A model generated the notes under the pieces. That model was not told where the DNA came from. It made no database searches and saw only the letters and a list, made by a program, of their open reading frames with translations. Of a stretch of 64,000 nt of DNA, positions 1 to 10,990 are shown one piece after another. A program made the translations under genes and the position numbers. Source of the DNA: Cryptomeria japonica (Eukaryota; Streptophyta; Pinopsida; Cupressales; Cupressaceae). Every line of letters starts with the position of its first letter. Positions within the stretch are counted from its first letter, which is position 1. The stretch is taken from contig NC_081412.1 of assembly GCF_030272615.1 (NCBI RefSeq), positions 478,846,157 through 478,910,156 on the forward strand. Direction: 5' to 3'.

Positions 1-472
1 TCCCATAAGAAGGAAAGTGTCAAAGGGGAGAAGACATGTGGCAAAGGTGCCATGTGTCTCCAAGAAGGAATATCCAATGCACAAGAGGTTAGGATGAGGA
101 AGTTAGGATATGCAAGATAGGATAGGGTTAGTTAAACCTAGGATTAGATAGAATGGGTTAGAAGTTAGGAGCCATGTGCTCATTTGAATTTAGAAATTCA
201 AATAATTAATTTCAACAAACTTGGTTTTGTTAATCTTAATTATGGGATAACAATAATTGATTTAAATGGGGGGAGGATTAATTAATTTAGATTAATTAAT
301 CAAACGAGATTATTTAAATTAACTATATAAATAAATCATTTAGATTTATTTATAAGTAGATGAATAGGGAAATTAATCAAATTATTTGCGAATTTAATTA
401 ATTAGAAAGGGGGATTAATTAAATAATTGCGTATTTAATTAATTATTTTCAAACCATTTTTAGGTGTATACA
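1..472 (-). repeat. Gypsy-E 3' LTR (partial, cut by window edge)
   Basis: Read on the minus strand, an LTR begins TGTATACACC at 472 and runs left beyond the window. It is identified by the purine-rich AAAGAGGGGCAAAA immediately before it and by parallel junctions at 30,575 and 47,179, where the same tract is followed by TGTAGACAC and TGTAATACC. The body is AT-rich, with AATTAATT runs (about 190-450). The left boundary and any TATA box lie outside the visible part. The LTR assignment rests on comparison with the two other junctions, since the partner LTR is not in the window. Confidence 0.65.
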
Positions 473-486
473 TTTTGCCCCTCTTT
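473..486 (-). promoter_or_regulatory. Polypurine tract of Gypsy-E
   Basis: Minus-strand AAAGAGGGGCAAAA directly abuts the LTR start. A polypurine tract primes plus-strand DNA synthesis in LTR retrotransposons. The same tract occurs at the equivalent place in Gypsy-A (30,576) and Gypsy-B (47,180). Confidence 0.7.
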
Positions 487-654
487 AGAGAGATGTGTGA
501 CGACGCATTGATTAAAAGAAAATCTTGATTCGATGATGCTAATATGCTTTGATTCGATGCAGATTTGATCTCGATATGATAAATTTCGATTTGATGTGGA
601 TATGATTCAATATGATGCCCTAGACAGTGATTGATAGATTTCGATACGAGGATG

Positions 655-1895
655 TGTTGGCATTATTGGATGAATTGATTATGTATTGCATTGATTTTTT
701 GTCATTGATGTCAACACTAGTTGTTATGGTTGGTTACTGGTAGACAAGTTTTGGTTACTGGTAGAAGATCTAGTGTTACCGGCAAAAGAGACTATCTGTT
801 GGACACTTCCGACATGTTTGGATCTTTGGAATGTGATTGGTTACATGTGGTATGTGCTTCCGGAGCATGTCTTGGTCAAATGGTATTGACTTGGTAATCA
901 GATGCTATCATACACTCTGGTAAACCCTAAACGACACTAGTTTAAGGCTTTACCAACAGAGCTCTCACTGAGGAATCTTGATGGGATGTAGCTTCTAGAT
1001 GGATTTCAAGATATTGAAGATGTTCTTTGATCATGCTTTAACTTCTTGAAGACATTACTTTGGCATGGTGGACCCAGAATAGGTCTGGTGCCTATCTAGG
1101 TTATGGACCGGTATCATGCTAACATGTACTCTACATGTTACCAGGATGTTTCTGGATGATTTATGGATTTGTTATTGTTGTTTTGGTCTTAAGACGACAT
1201 GGCATATCATTGTAATATGGATTTATGTAATGATCTTATTGTAATATCTTTTAGGTGGTCGACCTAATTGGTTTAGGCCTTAGGGTTTGTATAATATGAT
1301 GTAAGATCTCATTGTAGATCGTGGTATGGGAATAGAACAAGTGTCGTGGTCTTGGAATGCAATATCATATGCGAAGGAGATTTGGTTGATCATAGATGAT
1401 TGAATTGGGATTAAGGAAGAGGTCAAAGGCCTCTAGTAATGAGCTTAACCAGGACTGTAATCAAGCATGGTAGATGCTATCTCTAGCAGTTCAATCTATT
1501 GGATTGTTGTCCACTTATCTTGAGATGGTTGTTTCCTCTCTGTATTCAGTGAGACTCTTTTGTAATGATCAGTACGCTCTAGGAAGTGTGCCTTCCTGCA
1601 TGTGCAAGCCCCTCGTTGTATCACATACTTTCTGTAGAAGTATCATCTGATTGTGGGTAGGCTTCCCACCGTGGTTTTTCCCTTTCCGGTTTTCCCACGT
1701 ACAAATCATGGTGTTATGTGGTATGATTGATTTTTATTAATTATTTGTTTAATTGTTAAGTTGCATTGTTTACCGGTATCTGTTTCTACTCTACCGGTAC
1801 TTAATATGTTTAAAGGTTATTAAGTGGATTAAAATTTATAATATGTTAAAAACTGATTCACCGCCCCTCTCATTTGTTCACTGGTTATCCTAACA
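655..1895 (+). repeat. 5' LTR of Copia-1
   Basis: The 1241-bp LTR starts TGTTGGCATT and ends CCTAACA, matching the copy at 6472-7715. Near 1666-1705 it carries the CCGTGGTTTTTCCC...CCACGTA block found in all four copia-type LTRs here. Near its end lies the GATTCACC plus C-rich tract typical of plant copia LTRs. Confidence 0.93.
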
Positions 1896-1897
1896 AT

Positions 1898-1909
1898 TGG
1901 TATCAGAGC
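1898..1909 (+). promoter_or_regulatory. Primer-binding site of Copia-1 (initiator Met tRNA)
   Basis: TGGTATCAGAGC lies two bases after the 5' LTR. It is the usual plant copia site complementary to the 3' end of initiator methionine tRNA, which primes minus-strand DNA synthesis. Confidence 0.93.
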
Positions 1910-1953
1910 TTTGGTCCTCTTTTGCAGAAGCTTAACCACTTGAGGTAGATCCT

Positions 1954-3033
1954 ATGGTAGCTAACACTTCAAATCCATCGGCAACTATTTTCAGAAGAGA
2001 AATCCCTAAGCTTGATGGAACAAATTATGGGATATGGAAAATTTAAATGGAGACTCATCTTAGATATCTTGGCAAGGATATTTGGGAGATCACTGAGAAA
2101 GGATACACACCTTATGATCTAGCATCTGGCAATCCTGCTCCTGCAGACTTGGAAATGAATATTGAAAATGATTGCAGAGCTAGAGAAGCCCTCTTGTGTG
2201 CACTTACTGATCAGCAAATCATGGGATTGACTGATAAATCATTGGAAAAGGTTATGTGGGACAAATTGAAAACTCTAAATGAAGGTGATCCTACTGTCAA
2301 AATTGCTAAACTTGATGGTTACTAGGTAAGATATGAAAACTTGAAGATGGAAAATAATGAAAGAATTGTTGTGTTTATGGAAAGAGTAAATGAGATTGTT
2401 ATGGGAATTCAATGTTGTGGAGGATTTTTGAGTGAAGATGAAATAGTTTCCAAAGTCTTGAGAGCCCTTCCACCGGCTTACAAGATGAAGGCAACTGCAA
2501 TTAATGAGTTGAGAACAATGGCAAACTCTTCGGTTAACAGAGACTTTCTGATTGGGAAATTATCTACTTTTGAGCTTGAAGAATTTGGATCTTTTGGAGC
2601 TGTGAAGTCTGAACCTGCTTTTCATGCATCATCATCATCATCTACCGGCAAAAGTGATTGGAAAGTTTTATATGCAAAAGAATTTGAAGACATGAGGAAA
2701 GAAGATGAAGAATTTCAGCAACTTGAAGCCTTATTTGCTAGAAGAGTACCTAAAGGTCCGACAGGAAGTAAGTATGAAGGAAAAGCACATTTTAAATGTT
2801 TTGCATGTAATAATATTGGTCATTTTGCATCTAGATGTCCTGAAAGGAATGCAAGGTTTGAGGAAAGAGTTAAGAAATTATTTAAGCCTAACCAGAACGG
2901 ATATAAATTCAAGAAAAGTAAACAATGCTACATGGCAAATGAGGAAGGAGTAACTAATGACTCTGGAGATGAACTGATAGAAGACCCTGCTAGTGATCTG
3001 GCAATGGAAAGGAATGGGTGTTCTATGCTTTAA
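1954..3033 (+). pseudogene. gag: Copia-1 gag (UBN2-type) with CCHC knuckle, broken
   Basis: The frame opens at ATG 1954 (MVANTSNPS) and runs to 3033, with in-frame stops at 2044 and 2323. It encodes the capsid/nucleocapsid polyprotein that packages element RNA. The N-terminal part (KLDGTNYGIW) is the conserved start of copia gag proteins. A zinc knuckle CFACNNIGHFASRC (CX2CX4HX4C) lies near 2797-2838, followed by a basic stretch. The 2323 stop stands where a CAG codon would fit. Pol continues in another frame from about 3018, so a frameshift separates gag from protease. In intact copia elements gag and pol are usually one frame, so I read this as damage. Confidence 0.88.
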
Positions 3034-4104
3034 AGGAAGATGAACTAGAACCGGCTATCAAAAATGAAGAAAAGGCCTTGGCAGAAAAAGTTGAAGATAA
3101 GGATGAATGGATAATTGATAGTGGATGCTCACATCATATGAATGGAAATAAAGGGAAATTTTTGTCCCTACAAGAATTCAATGGCAGTCAAGTCAGATTT
3201 GGAGATGACAAAGCATGTATGATCAGAGGTAGAGGTATTATTTCTTTGGATGACAAGCATAACACTGATAATGTATATTATGTAGAAGGTTTAAAGCATA
3301 ATCTTTTGAGTGTTGGTCAATTGGTGGACAAGAGTTTCCAACTTTAGTTTAAAGATAGAAAATGCAAAATCATTAACAAGACTGGTTTGGAGATCGCAAC
3401 TGGTACTTGGACTGGAGGTAATATCTTTCACTTGAACACTGGTGATAAGACATGTTTGATTGCTCATATTGATGAGAGTTGGTTATGGCATAAGAGGTTG
3501 TGTCATGTTAATTTTGATTGTATTGTTAAGATCAGTTCAACTAAGGTAGTTAGAGATATACCTAAGATTATGAAGCCTCATAATCCGTTATGTAAGGAAT
3601 GTCAAATGGAAAAGCAAGTTATGACTTCTTTTAAGAGCATACATGATAAATGTAATGGTGTAATTGATTTGATTCGCACTGACTTATGTGGTCCAACAAG
3701 GACTAGAAGATTTCAAGGTGATAGGTATTTCATGCTGATTATTGATGACTATTCTAGGATGATGTGGGTGACTTTTCTTAAGGATAAGTCTGAAGCTTTT
3801 GATAAATTCAAGATATTTAGAGAAAAGGTTGAAATAGAAACCGGATTGAAAATCAAATGTCTAAGATCAGATCATGGCGGTGAGTTCACTTCTCATGAAT
3901 TTAACAGTTATTGTGAGACAAATGGAATCAGGAGACAATTATCTACACCTAGGACTCCTTAGCAGAATAAAGTGGTGGAAAGAAATAACATAACCATTTT
4001 GGATGCAAAAAGATCTATGATGATGGAAGCCAAATTGCCTCATATCTATTGGTGAGAAGCAGTGAGCACAAAATTCTACACATTCAATAGAGTTCACATC
4101 AAAG
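3018..4104 (+). pseudogene. pol: Copia-1 protease and integrase, broken
   Basis: The aspartic protease active site is seen as WIIDSGCSHHM (about 3105-3137). A GAG-pre-integrase zinc-binding region follows (LWHKRLCH...CKECQ), then the integrase core. The catalytic residues are all present: D in RTDLCGP, D in RSDHGGEF and E in VVERNN. Stops at 3345 (TAG), 3960 (TAG) and 4053 (TGA) interrupt the frame; each is one transition away from CAG or CGA. A frameshift occurs near 4100-4140, after the integrase core. The product would cut the polyprotein and insert cDNA, but it cannot be made from this copy. Confidence 0.9.
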
Positions 4105-6135
4105 GTGAAACCGGTAAGACCCCTTATGAATTATGGTTTGGATTTCAAAAAATTTGGAAGTAAATGCTATATCAAAAGAGATGATTCAATTGGAAAGTTT
4201 GATCCTAGATGTGATGAAGGGATATTTCTTGGTTATTCAATTCAAAGCAAAGCATATAGATGTTATAACAAAAGATTGCATAAAATTGTGGAGAGTGATA
4301 ATGTGAAAGTGGATGAGCAGTACATAAATCATTTTATATCATATGACAGGGAACCGGCAGTGGAAATGATCATAACTGAACCAGAAATGCCTCAACCGGT
4401 ACAAGAAATTGATACAGTTACACCGGCACAATTAGAAAATTCAACTGTGACTGATGATCAGAGCAATGAACCTAAAGTTCAGAAGACACCAAGGTATGTA
4501 AGATTAAATCAGTCTGAAGATCAAATCATTGGAGATAGGAACAAGGGAGTTATGACAAGAAGAAGATTGGCAAATGAAGAGGTATGTCTTATTTCTCAAG
4601 TTGAACCGGCATCTGTTATTGAATCTTGTAAGGATGAACATTGGTTAAAGGCTATGGAAGATGAATTGGATTAGGTAGAGAAGAATGAAACTTGGACTTT
4701 AGTTCCTAGGCCTAAAAATAAGAATGTTATTGGAACTAAATGGGTTTTTAGGAATAAACTGAATGAGGATGGTCAAGTTGTAAGAAACAAGCATAGATTG
4801 GTTTGTAAAGGATATTCTCAAATGGAAGGAATTGATTATGGTGAGACATTTGCACCTGTAGCTAAAATTGAAGTTGTTAGACTATTTCTTGCCTATGCAG
4901 CTTATAAGAACTATAAGGTTTATCAAATGGATGCTAAATGTGCATTTTTGAATGGTAAACTTGAAGAAGTATACATTGAGCAACCTAATGGATTTTCACT
5001 GATAGATGATAAAGATATGGTTTGCAAATTGAAGAAAGCTTTATATGGATTGAAACAGGCTCCTCGAGCTTGGTATGCAAGGTTGGATAAATATCTTTTG
5101 AAGCTTGGTTTTACTAAAGGCAGTACTAATAGTAATTTATATTATAACATCACTGATAATGATATTTTGATTATTGAAGTATTTGTTGATGATATCATTT
5201 TTGGAGGAGAAGATAAATTGTGCATGGAATTTGCTAACAATATGAAGAATGAATTTGAAATGTCCATGATTGGTGAGATGAAATTTTTCTTAAGTTTGCA
5301 GATTACTCAAACTGACAAAGGCATTTTTATCTGCCAAACTAAGTATCTCAAGGAATTGTTGAAGAAGTTTGGTATGGATAATTCCAAACCATTAAGTACT
5401 CCTATGGTGACAAGTGAGAAATTATCTATCAAGGATACTTCTACACCGGTAAATCCAACAAGGTATAAGTCTATGATTGGTGGTCTGTTATATTTAACTC
5501 AGACTAGACTGGATATTATGAATGTAGTAAGTATTGTTTCAAGATATCAAAGTAATCCTAAATACAATCATAAATATGTAGTAAAAAGGATATTTCGGTA
5601 TTTGCAAGGAACAACAGAATATGGTTTATGGTATTCTAAAAATGATGATTTCACTTTATGTGCATATACTGACTCAAATTGGGCAGGAGATATTGATGAC
5701 ATGAAGAGCACTTCTGGTGGAACTTTCTTTCTTGGAAAGAAACTGGTTTCATGGATCAACAAAAAACAGTCATGCATTTCTTTATCTACTGTAGAAGCTG
5801 AGTATGTTGCAGTAGCAACTAATTACACTCAAGTTTTGTGGATGAAGTAAATGTTGAAGGATATCAGGGTTAATTATAGTGAACTGGTAGTTATCTACTG
5901 TGATAACTTTGCAGTTATTGACATGTCTAAAAATCCAATATTTCACTATAATACTAAACATATATCAATAAAGTATAACTTTATGAAGGACAAGGTAGAA
6001 GCAAAGGAAGTCAAATTGGTTTATGTGAACACTAAAGAACAGATTGCAGATATATTCACTAAACCGCTATCTAAGGAATCATTTGAGTATTTGAGAGACA
6101 GATTAGGGGTTTTTGCCCCTTCGGCAGAGACTTGA
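4105..6135 (+). pseudogene. pol: Copia-1 reverse transcriptase and RNase H, broken
   Basis: A frame-1 segment starts with the end of integrase (GSKCYIKRDD, GIFLGYS). It continues through an acidic linker into copia [38 protein letters not shown], and the catalytic FVDD at 5182-5193. RNase H follows (YTDSNWAGD, STVEAEY) and the C-terminal block IADIFTKPL. Stops at 4672 and 5848 break it; both are consistent with C-to-T at CAG or CAA. The final stop is at 6133-6135. The RT active site is intact, unlike that of Copia-2. Confidence 0.93.
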
Positions 6136-6471
6136 TTGATGCAGTTTGTCATCAATTTGGCATGCATTATCAAATACATTGTTCATTCTAGCATTGATGA
6201 GTGGTGCTACTACTCAGGGGGAGTAGTCAGCTTTGAGATACAGAGATTTACATTATTGTTTTGATATTTTTGTCAGATTTGTGGCATTGATGTCAAAGGG
6301 GGAGAGATATTGATGTGAAAAATAAGAAAAGGAGTTGTATACATTAGGGGGAGAGTTATTGATATTTAAGAGATTGTTGGTTGTCTTCCACAGGGGGAGA
6401 CTTGTTTGACATTTCTTGGTACTTAGATGTTTTTCACATCTAGTGTTGTCATCAATACCAAAGGGGGAGAT
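6136..6471 (+). other. Copia-1 3' untranslated region with repeated PPT-like tracts
   Basis: Between the pol stop and the 3' LTR lie four or more GGGGGAG tracts (near 6219, 6299, 6349, 6393 and 6463). The last one, AAAGGGGGAGAT ending at 6471, abuts the LTR and is the functional-position polypurine tract. Multiple upstream copies are seen in the other copia elements here too. Confidence 0.8.
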
Positions 6472-7715
6472 TGTTGGCATTATTGGATGAATTGATTATG
6501 TGTTGCATTGATTTTTTGTCATTGATGTCAACACTAGTTGTTATGGTTGGTTACCAACAAACAGGTTTTGGTTACCGGTAGAAGATCTAGTGTTACCAGC
6601 AGAAGAGACTATCTGTTGGACACTTTTGGCATGTTTGGTTCTATGGAATGTGATTGGTTACATGTGGTACGTGCTTCTAGAGAATGTCTTGGTCATATGG
6701 TACTGACTTGGTAATCGGATGCTATCATACACTCTGGTAAACCCTTACCAACACTAGTTTAAGGCTTTACCGACAGAGCTCTCACTGAGGAATCTTGACA
6801 AGATGCAGCTTCTAGATGGATTTTAGGATGTTGAAGATGTTCTTTGATCATGATTTAACTTCTTGAAGACATTGCTTTGGCATGGTGGACCCAGAATAGG
6901 TCTGGTGCCTATCTAGGTTATGGACCGGTATCATGCTAATGTGTACTCTACATGTTACCGAGATGTTTCAGGATGATTTATGGATTTGTTATTGTTGTTT
7001 TGGTCTTAAGACAACATGGCATATCATTGTAATATGGATTTATGTAATGATCTTATTATAATATCTTTTAGGTGGCTGACCTAATTGGTTTAGGCCTTAG
7101 GGTTTGTATAAAATGATCTAAGATCTCATTGTAGATCGTGGTATGGGAATGGAACAAGTATCGTGGTCTTAGAATGCAATATCATATGCGAAAGAGATTT
7201 GGTCAATCATAGGTGATCGAATTGGGATTAAGGAAGAGGTCAAAGGCCTCTGGTACTGAGCTTAATCGAGACTATAATCAAGCATGGTAGATGCTATCTC
7301 TGGTAATTAACTTTATTGGATTGTTGTCCATTTATCTTGAGATGGTTGTTGCCTCTTTATAGTTAGTGAGACTCTTTTGTAATGAGCAGTACGCTCTAGG
7401 CAATGTGCCTTCCTGCATGTGCAGGCCCCTCATTGTATCACATACTTTCTGTAGAAGTATCATCTGACTATAGGTAGGCTTCCCATCATGGTTTTTCCCT
7501 TTTCAGGTTTTCCACGTACAAATCATGGTGTTATGTGGTATGGTTGCTTTGCATTGATTATTTGTTTAATTGTTAAGTTGCATTGTTTACCGGTATCTGT
7601 TTCTGCTTTACCTGTACTTAATTTGTTTAAAGGTTATTAAGTGGATTAAAAGTTATAATATGTTAACAACTGATTCACACCCCCCCCCCTCAATTGTTCA
7701 CCGGTTACCCTAACA
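6472..7715 (+). repeat. 3' LTR of Copia-1
   Basis: The 1244-bp LTR begins TGTTGGCATT and ends CCCTAACA, collinear with the 5' LTR. A homopolymer C tract (about 7679-7689) occupies the position where the 5' LTR has only CCGCCCCT. The target-site duplication GGATG follows at 7716. Confidence 0.93.
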
Positions 7716-7718
7716 GGA

Positions 7719-7733
7719 TGCCCCCACGGGAGA
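7719..7733. other. Conserved gypsy motif (Gypsy-E copy)
   Basis: TGCCCCCACGGGAGA, one base different from the motif at 30,696-30,710 (Gypsy-A) and 47,839-47,853 (Gypsy-B). It lies between the PPT and the PMD gene once Copia-1 is removed. Function unknown. Confidence 0.6.
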
Positions 7734-8037
7734 TGAATCCGATAAAAAAAAAAATTGAATTTGTAGCGATTTTTTAATTTTTGAAATTTTATAATGTTTT
7801 TTAATTTTTTGATGATTTTATGATTTTTAGATATTTTCCAAGTCGATCTGATTCATTTCCTGATAAGGAATTTGAAAATGTTGCCCTACCAAACTGATTA
7901 GTTGATTAGATGATTAAAAATAAGTGAGATAGAAATTCTACTTAAATGCTTCACTTTGAGTTTAAAAAGTGAAAATCACTTTTACCACTCCTCATTTGTG
8001 CATTTGAGTTTTCTTAAAAGTTGCTCTAGAGAAGAAA
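7734..8037 (+). other. AT-rich upstream region of Gypsy-E PMD gene
   Basis: This stretch holds homopolymer A and T runs and no ORF I trust. It corresponds to the promoter region of the Gypsy-B PMD gene. Only a weak TTTAAAAAG (about 7971) sits where the Gypsy-B copy has its TATA box. The last dozen bases (GAAGAAAATGG) match the Gypsy-B start context. Confidence 0.4.
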
Positions 8038-8111
8038 ATGGTGATCCCTACCATCAGCATAGATTTGAACGAGTTCGGCGACATGAGCATCCCGCAGCCT
8101 ACAGTCCGCTG

Positions 8112-8919
8112 GTACGTACCCTGAGAAAACCCATCTTTGTTTAATTTTTAGTTGATTTTTGAAAAAAAAATAGCCAATTTACAAAAAATTGATTTTCTTC
8201 CTTTTTAGCATGTAGTTTTTTTATTTGTTTTACATTTTCGAGATGGGTTTTTCGCAATGCAAAATGGATTTTTTTGCATTTTTTTGCATTTTTATTTTTT
8301 ACAATTTAAAAAAAAAAATTGAATTTTCGAGGGGGAAACGACGTCGTCCCACGGGCTGCTAGCGTCACCGTGGACGTTGTCGGCGCCGTGGTAGGCACCG
8401 CGGCCTCCCCTGCATGTGTTGTTGGCACTACGACAGGAACCATGGGAATCGAGCGAGACGCCACCGATGCCACGACACTGCATTGGGCCCAAACGCAAAA
8501 AGAAAAAAAAATGAGTCTGAAAAAAAGATTGAGCATTTCGATAACGTAAAATTCTTGTGTTGGGCCCAATGTACGTCATGATTCATGATAAAGGTGACTA
8601 ATGCTGCTGAAAAGTTGACTTTTGATTTCAATAGGGTAAAGATAAGCCAAAGTTGATGCTCGGTATCAAATTCATAAAAAAAACTGATTTAGATACTCCC
8701 GATTGATGGCGATTGATGATTAGTTTCAATTATTTTGATTTGTGTGCTTGATAAGATAAGATTGATAACAACCTCATGATATATGAGAGTCACTGATATG
8801 GGCTCAATGAGATTTGATAGAAATCTCACCCGAGCAAGATAGATTGATAGATCGACTGATAGATTGATTGATAGATAGATAAATCGAGTTACTCATATGT
8901 TAATATGATTTGATTGCAG
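8112..8919 (+). other. Intron of Gypsy-E PMD gene, with a CpG-rich island
   Basis: The intron runs from GTACGT at 8112 to CAG at 8917-8919, in the same position and phase as the Gypsy-B intron but longer (808 against 467 bp). Bases ~8325-8500 are strikingly GC- and CpG-rich within AT-rich surroundings. Two copies of the palindrome TTGGGCCCAA lie at 8483-8492 and 8560-8569. Short GATTGATAGA-type repeats occur at 8840-8880. Confidence 0.6.
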
Positions 8920-10365
8920 GAGCCCTTTAGTGTCCTCCAGTCTTGGGAGCGCTTCCTGAAGATGTGGATGCTGATACCCCACCTTAGCCAGGTGGAGCAA
9001 GACCACATTGATAGGTGTGGCTTATCTTCCCTTCTTGATATGCCTCAGCCTATGATTAACCAGGGTTACTAACAACATTGGTTGAGCGTTGACATAGTGA
9101 GCATAATACCTTCCACCTTACGATCGGCGAGATGGCAGTGACACCCGATGATGTATATAGGATACTCTATATCCCAATGATGGGAGAGTTGGTTTATTAT
9201 GATCTCAGCGAGTGGGGGTGGTACTGATGCCCTTCGCAGAGTTTTTGATGATGATGAGGTTGGTGGATATGACATTGCATGGCAGGAGATGTTAGATCTA
9301 GGTTATGCCACATTACCTACTGTGCTTGTCGGATTTGTCAGGGGTTTCCTTTGTCCTAGCCATAGGTCAAAGGGATTATCCATTGGATGCGGTCATCTCC
9401 TTGATAAGTTGGTTACACAGGAGACTTGATGCATGTGGGGATCTTGCATGTTGGCCTACCTATATTATGATTTGCATTGAGTAGTGTATCAGAGATCAGA
9501 TGCATTGTCAATAGGGGTGACTATTCTCCAGATATGGGCCTAGGAACATCTTACCATCACATGACCATTGGTAGAGAGAGAGAGACCTATAGGTAGGTCT
9601 TATACACAAGGATATCAAGGTATTATTGTCCAGTGAAAGCTCAAAAAATTGGAGTATTGGCGACGAGTGTTAGATGACCTGGATACAGTGATATGGAGAC
9701 CTTATAGAGATTGTGAGGTCTGGCTAGAGGATGCAGTTGAGATGCCTTATGTATTCTTGAGTTGGTACCTGATTGGATCTACACCCTATGTTATTGAGTG
9801 ATTCTTTTGTACGAGGGTGTTGAGACAGTATGGCTGGATACAGGGAATTCCACAGGGTACAACCCACTATGCGTGCAGGAGACTTGATGTGTCTACTTGG
9901 GGTCCCACTATTTCATATGAGTAGGCATGTGCAGAGTACCTATTATTGGGGCCACAAGACTAGGATTATCTGCCAGGTATCATAGATAGTGGGATGACTG
10001 GCGAGTATACTGCATATTTACTACACATGGGTTTCCTAGATTGACTTGTCCTGATGAACCAGAGCCAACCTTTGATGAGGATGATGAGAGGCCATGACAC
10101 AGAGCTTCGAGATAGGCAAGGGATGGTAGGGGGAGAGGAGGTGGGGGTGGAGATGATGGCAGAGATGGAGGGGATGGCAGAGATGAATATGATGAAGATG
10201 CAGGAGATGGTAGAGTGGTGGCAGTGGTATCGATAGGCACGTCGGGAGCTAGCAGTTCTAAATCTGCTAGAGAGTTACCTATGGATTGGGTGACCCAGGT
10301 GGTCAAACAGAGGAGATCAGGTCCAGTGGACCAAGGGCAGTAGGCCCCAGAGTAGGAGATTCCCC

Positions 10366-10455
10366 AGGTTGAGTAGGTATAGGTAGGAGTACCACCGGTT
10401 GAGCAAGTATAGGTAGGGGTACCACAGGTTGATCAAACACAGATAGAGGCACCAC
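10366..10455 (+). repeat. Three 30-bp tandem repeats in the PMD 3' part
   Basis: Three consecutive 30-bp units each begin with GGTTGA within the first bases and end in TACCAC or CACCAC (10,366-10,395, 10,396-10,425, 10,426-10,455). They lie in the low-complexity tail after the PMD core. The multiple of three would preserve the frame. Confidence 0.75.
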
Positions 10456-10990
10456 GATAGATCCTCATTAGGATGTCATCTCATCAGCAATAGGCTCAAA
10501 TTAGTGACCTGTAAGGTTAGGTTCAGCAGCTAGAGGGTCAACTGGTAGAGAGACTCTCAGATAGCTCAGCTACAGGTCCAAATGGCATAGTTACAGGTAC
10601 AAGCACAGGCACAGATTTCCCAAGCAGAGGCTTGGATTGCCTCTCTCACTACAGAGAGGGATGCAGCCTTGGACATGTGTCGACTAGGAGAGACACAGGT
10701 GGTTGTGTTTGTAGGGACTAGGTCAGGGGAGACCATCAGGGCCATCTAGCATTCTTCCTATGAGACTAAGCACTACAGGATCTTATACTATATTGTTGTT
10801 CCTCCTAATCAGAGGGCTCCTGGTTTTTCAAAGATGAGCAGGAGATATAGGCAGAGCCAGTCTGAGAGCCAAGGAGTGACAGGGCCACTTCAGATAGATC
10901 CCCCAGGTTGGGACCCAGGTACATGGGCATTAGTTTGTGTTACTAGACCTACCACATTAGGATAGAGTTCTGCTCCACGTCCTAGTGGTC

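Larger units (their letters stand above)
655..7715 (+). mobile_element. Copia-1: complete, degenerate Ty1/copia element
   Basis: The element has LTRs at 655-1895 and 6472-7715, a primer-binding site at 1898-1909, a PPT before 6472, and perfect 5-bp target-site duplications GGATG at 650-654 and 7716-7720. The internal order is gag, protease, integrase, RT, RNase H, which defines Ty1/copia. The coding frame is broken by several stops and at least two frameshifts. The two LTRs differ at many positions, largely transitions, so the insertion is old. It landed in the region just upstream of the PMD gene of Gypsy-E. Confidence 0.95.
8038..10960 (+). pseudogene. Plant mobile domain (PMD) gene in Gypsy-E, two exons, degenerate
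   Basis: Exon 1 runs from ATG 8038 to 8111 (74 nt). The matching exon of the Gypsy-B copy is 75 nt; a 1-nt loss just after the ATG shifts the frame here, after which HQHRFERVRR matches EHRFKRQ. A GTACGT donor at 8112 and a TTGATTGCAG acceptor ending at 8919 bound an 808-bp intron. Exon 2 starts EPFSVLQSWERF and reaches the PMD core near 9067-9215: LTTLVER, SEHNTFHLTIGEM, VTPDDVYRIL. Further PMD-like blocks are TILQIWA, EYWRRVLDDLDTVIWRPY and RVLRQYG. Several stops and shifts make it a pseudogene. PMD proteins (MAIL1/MAIN family) act in silencing and genome integrity in plants, and PMD-C forms occur in transposons. The role here is unknown. It is antisense to the host gypsy. Confidence 0.8.

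Noticed and set aside
8319-8549. Open frames on both strands over the GC-rich block
   Set aside because: The frames lie inside the PMD intron, exist because of GC-rich composition, and show no domain or homologous frame in the second PMD copy.
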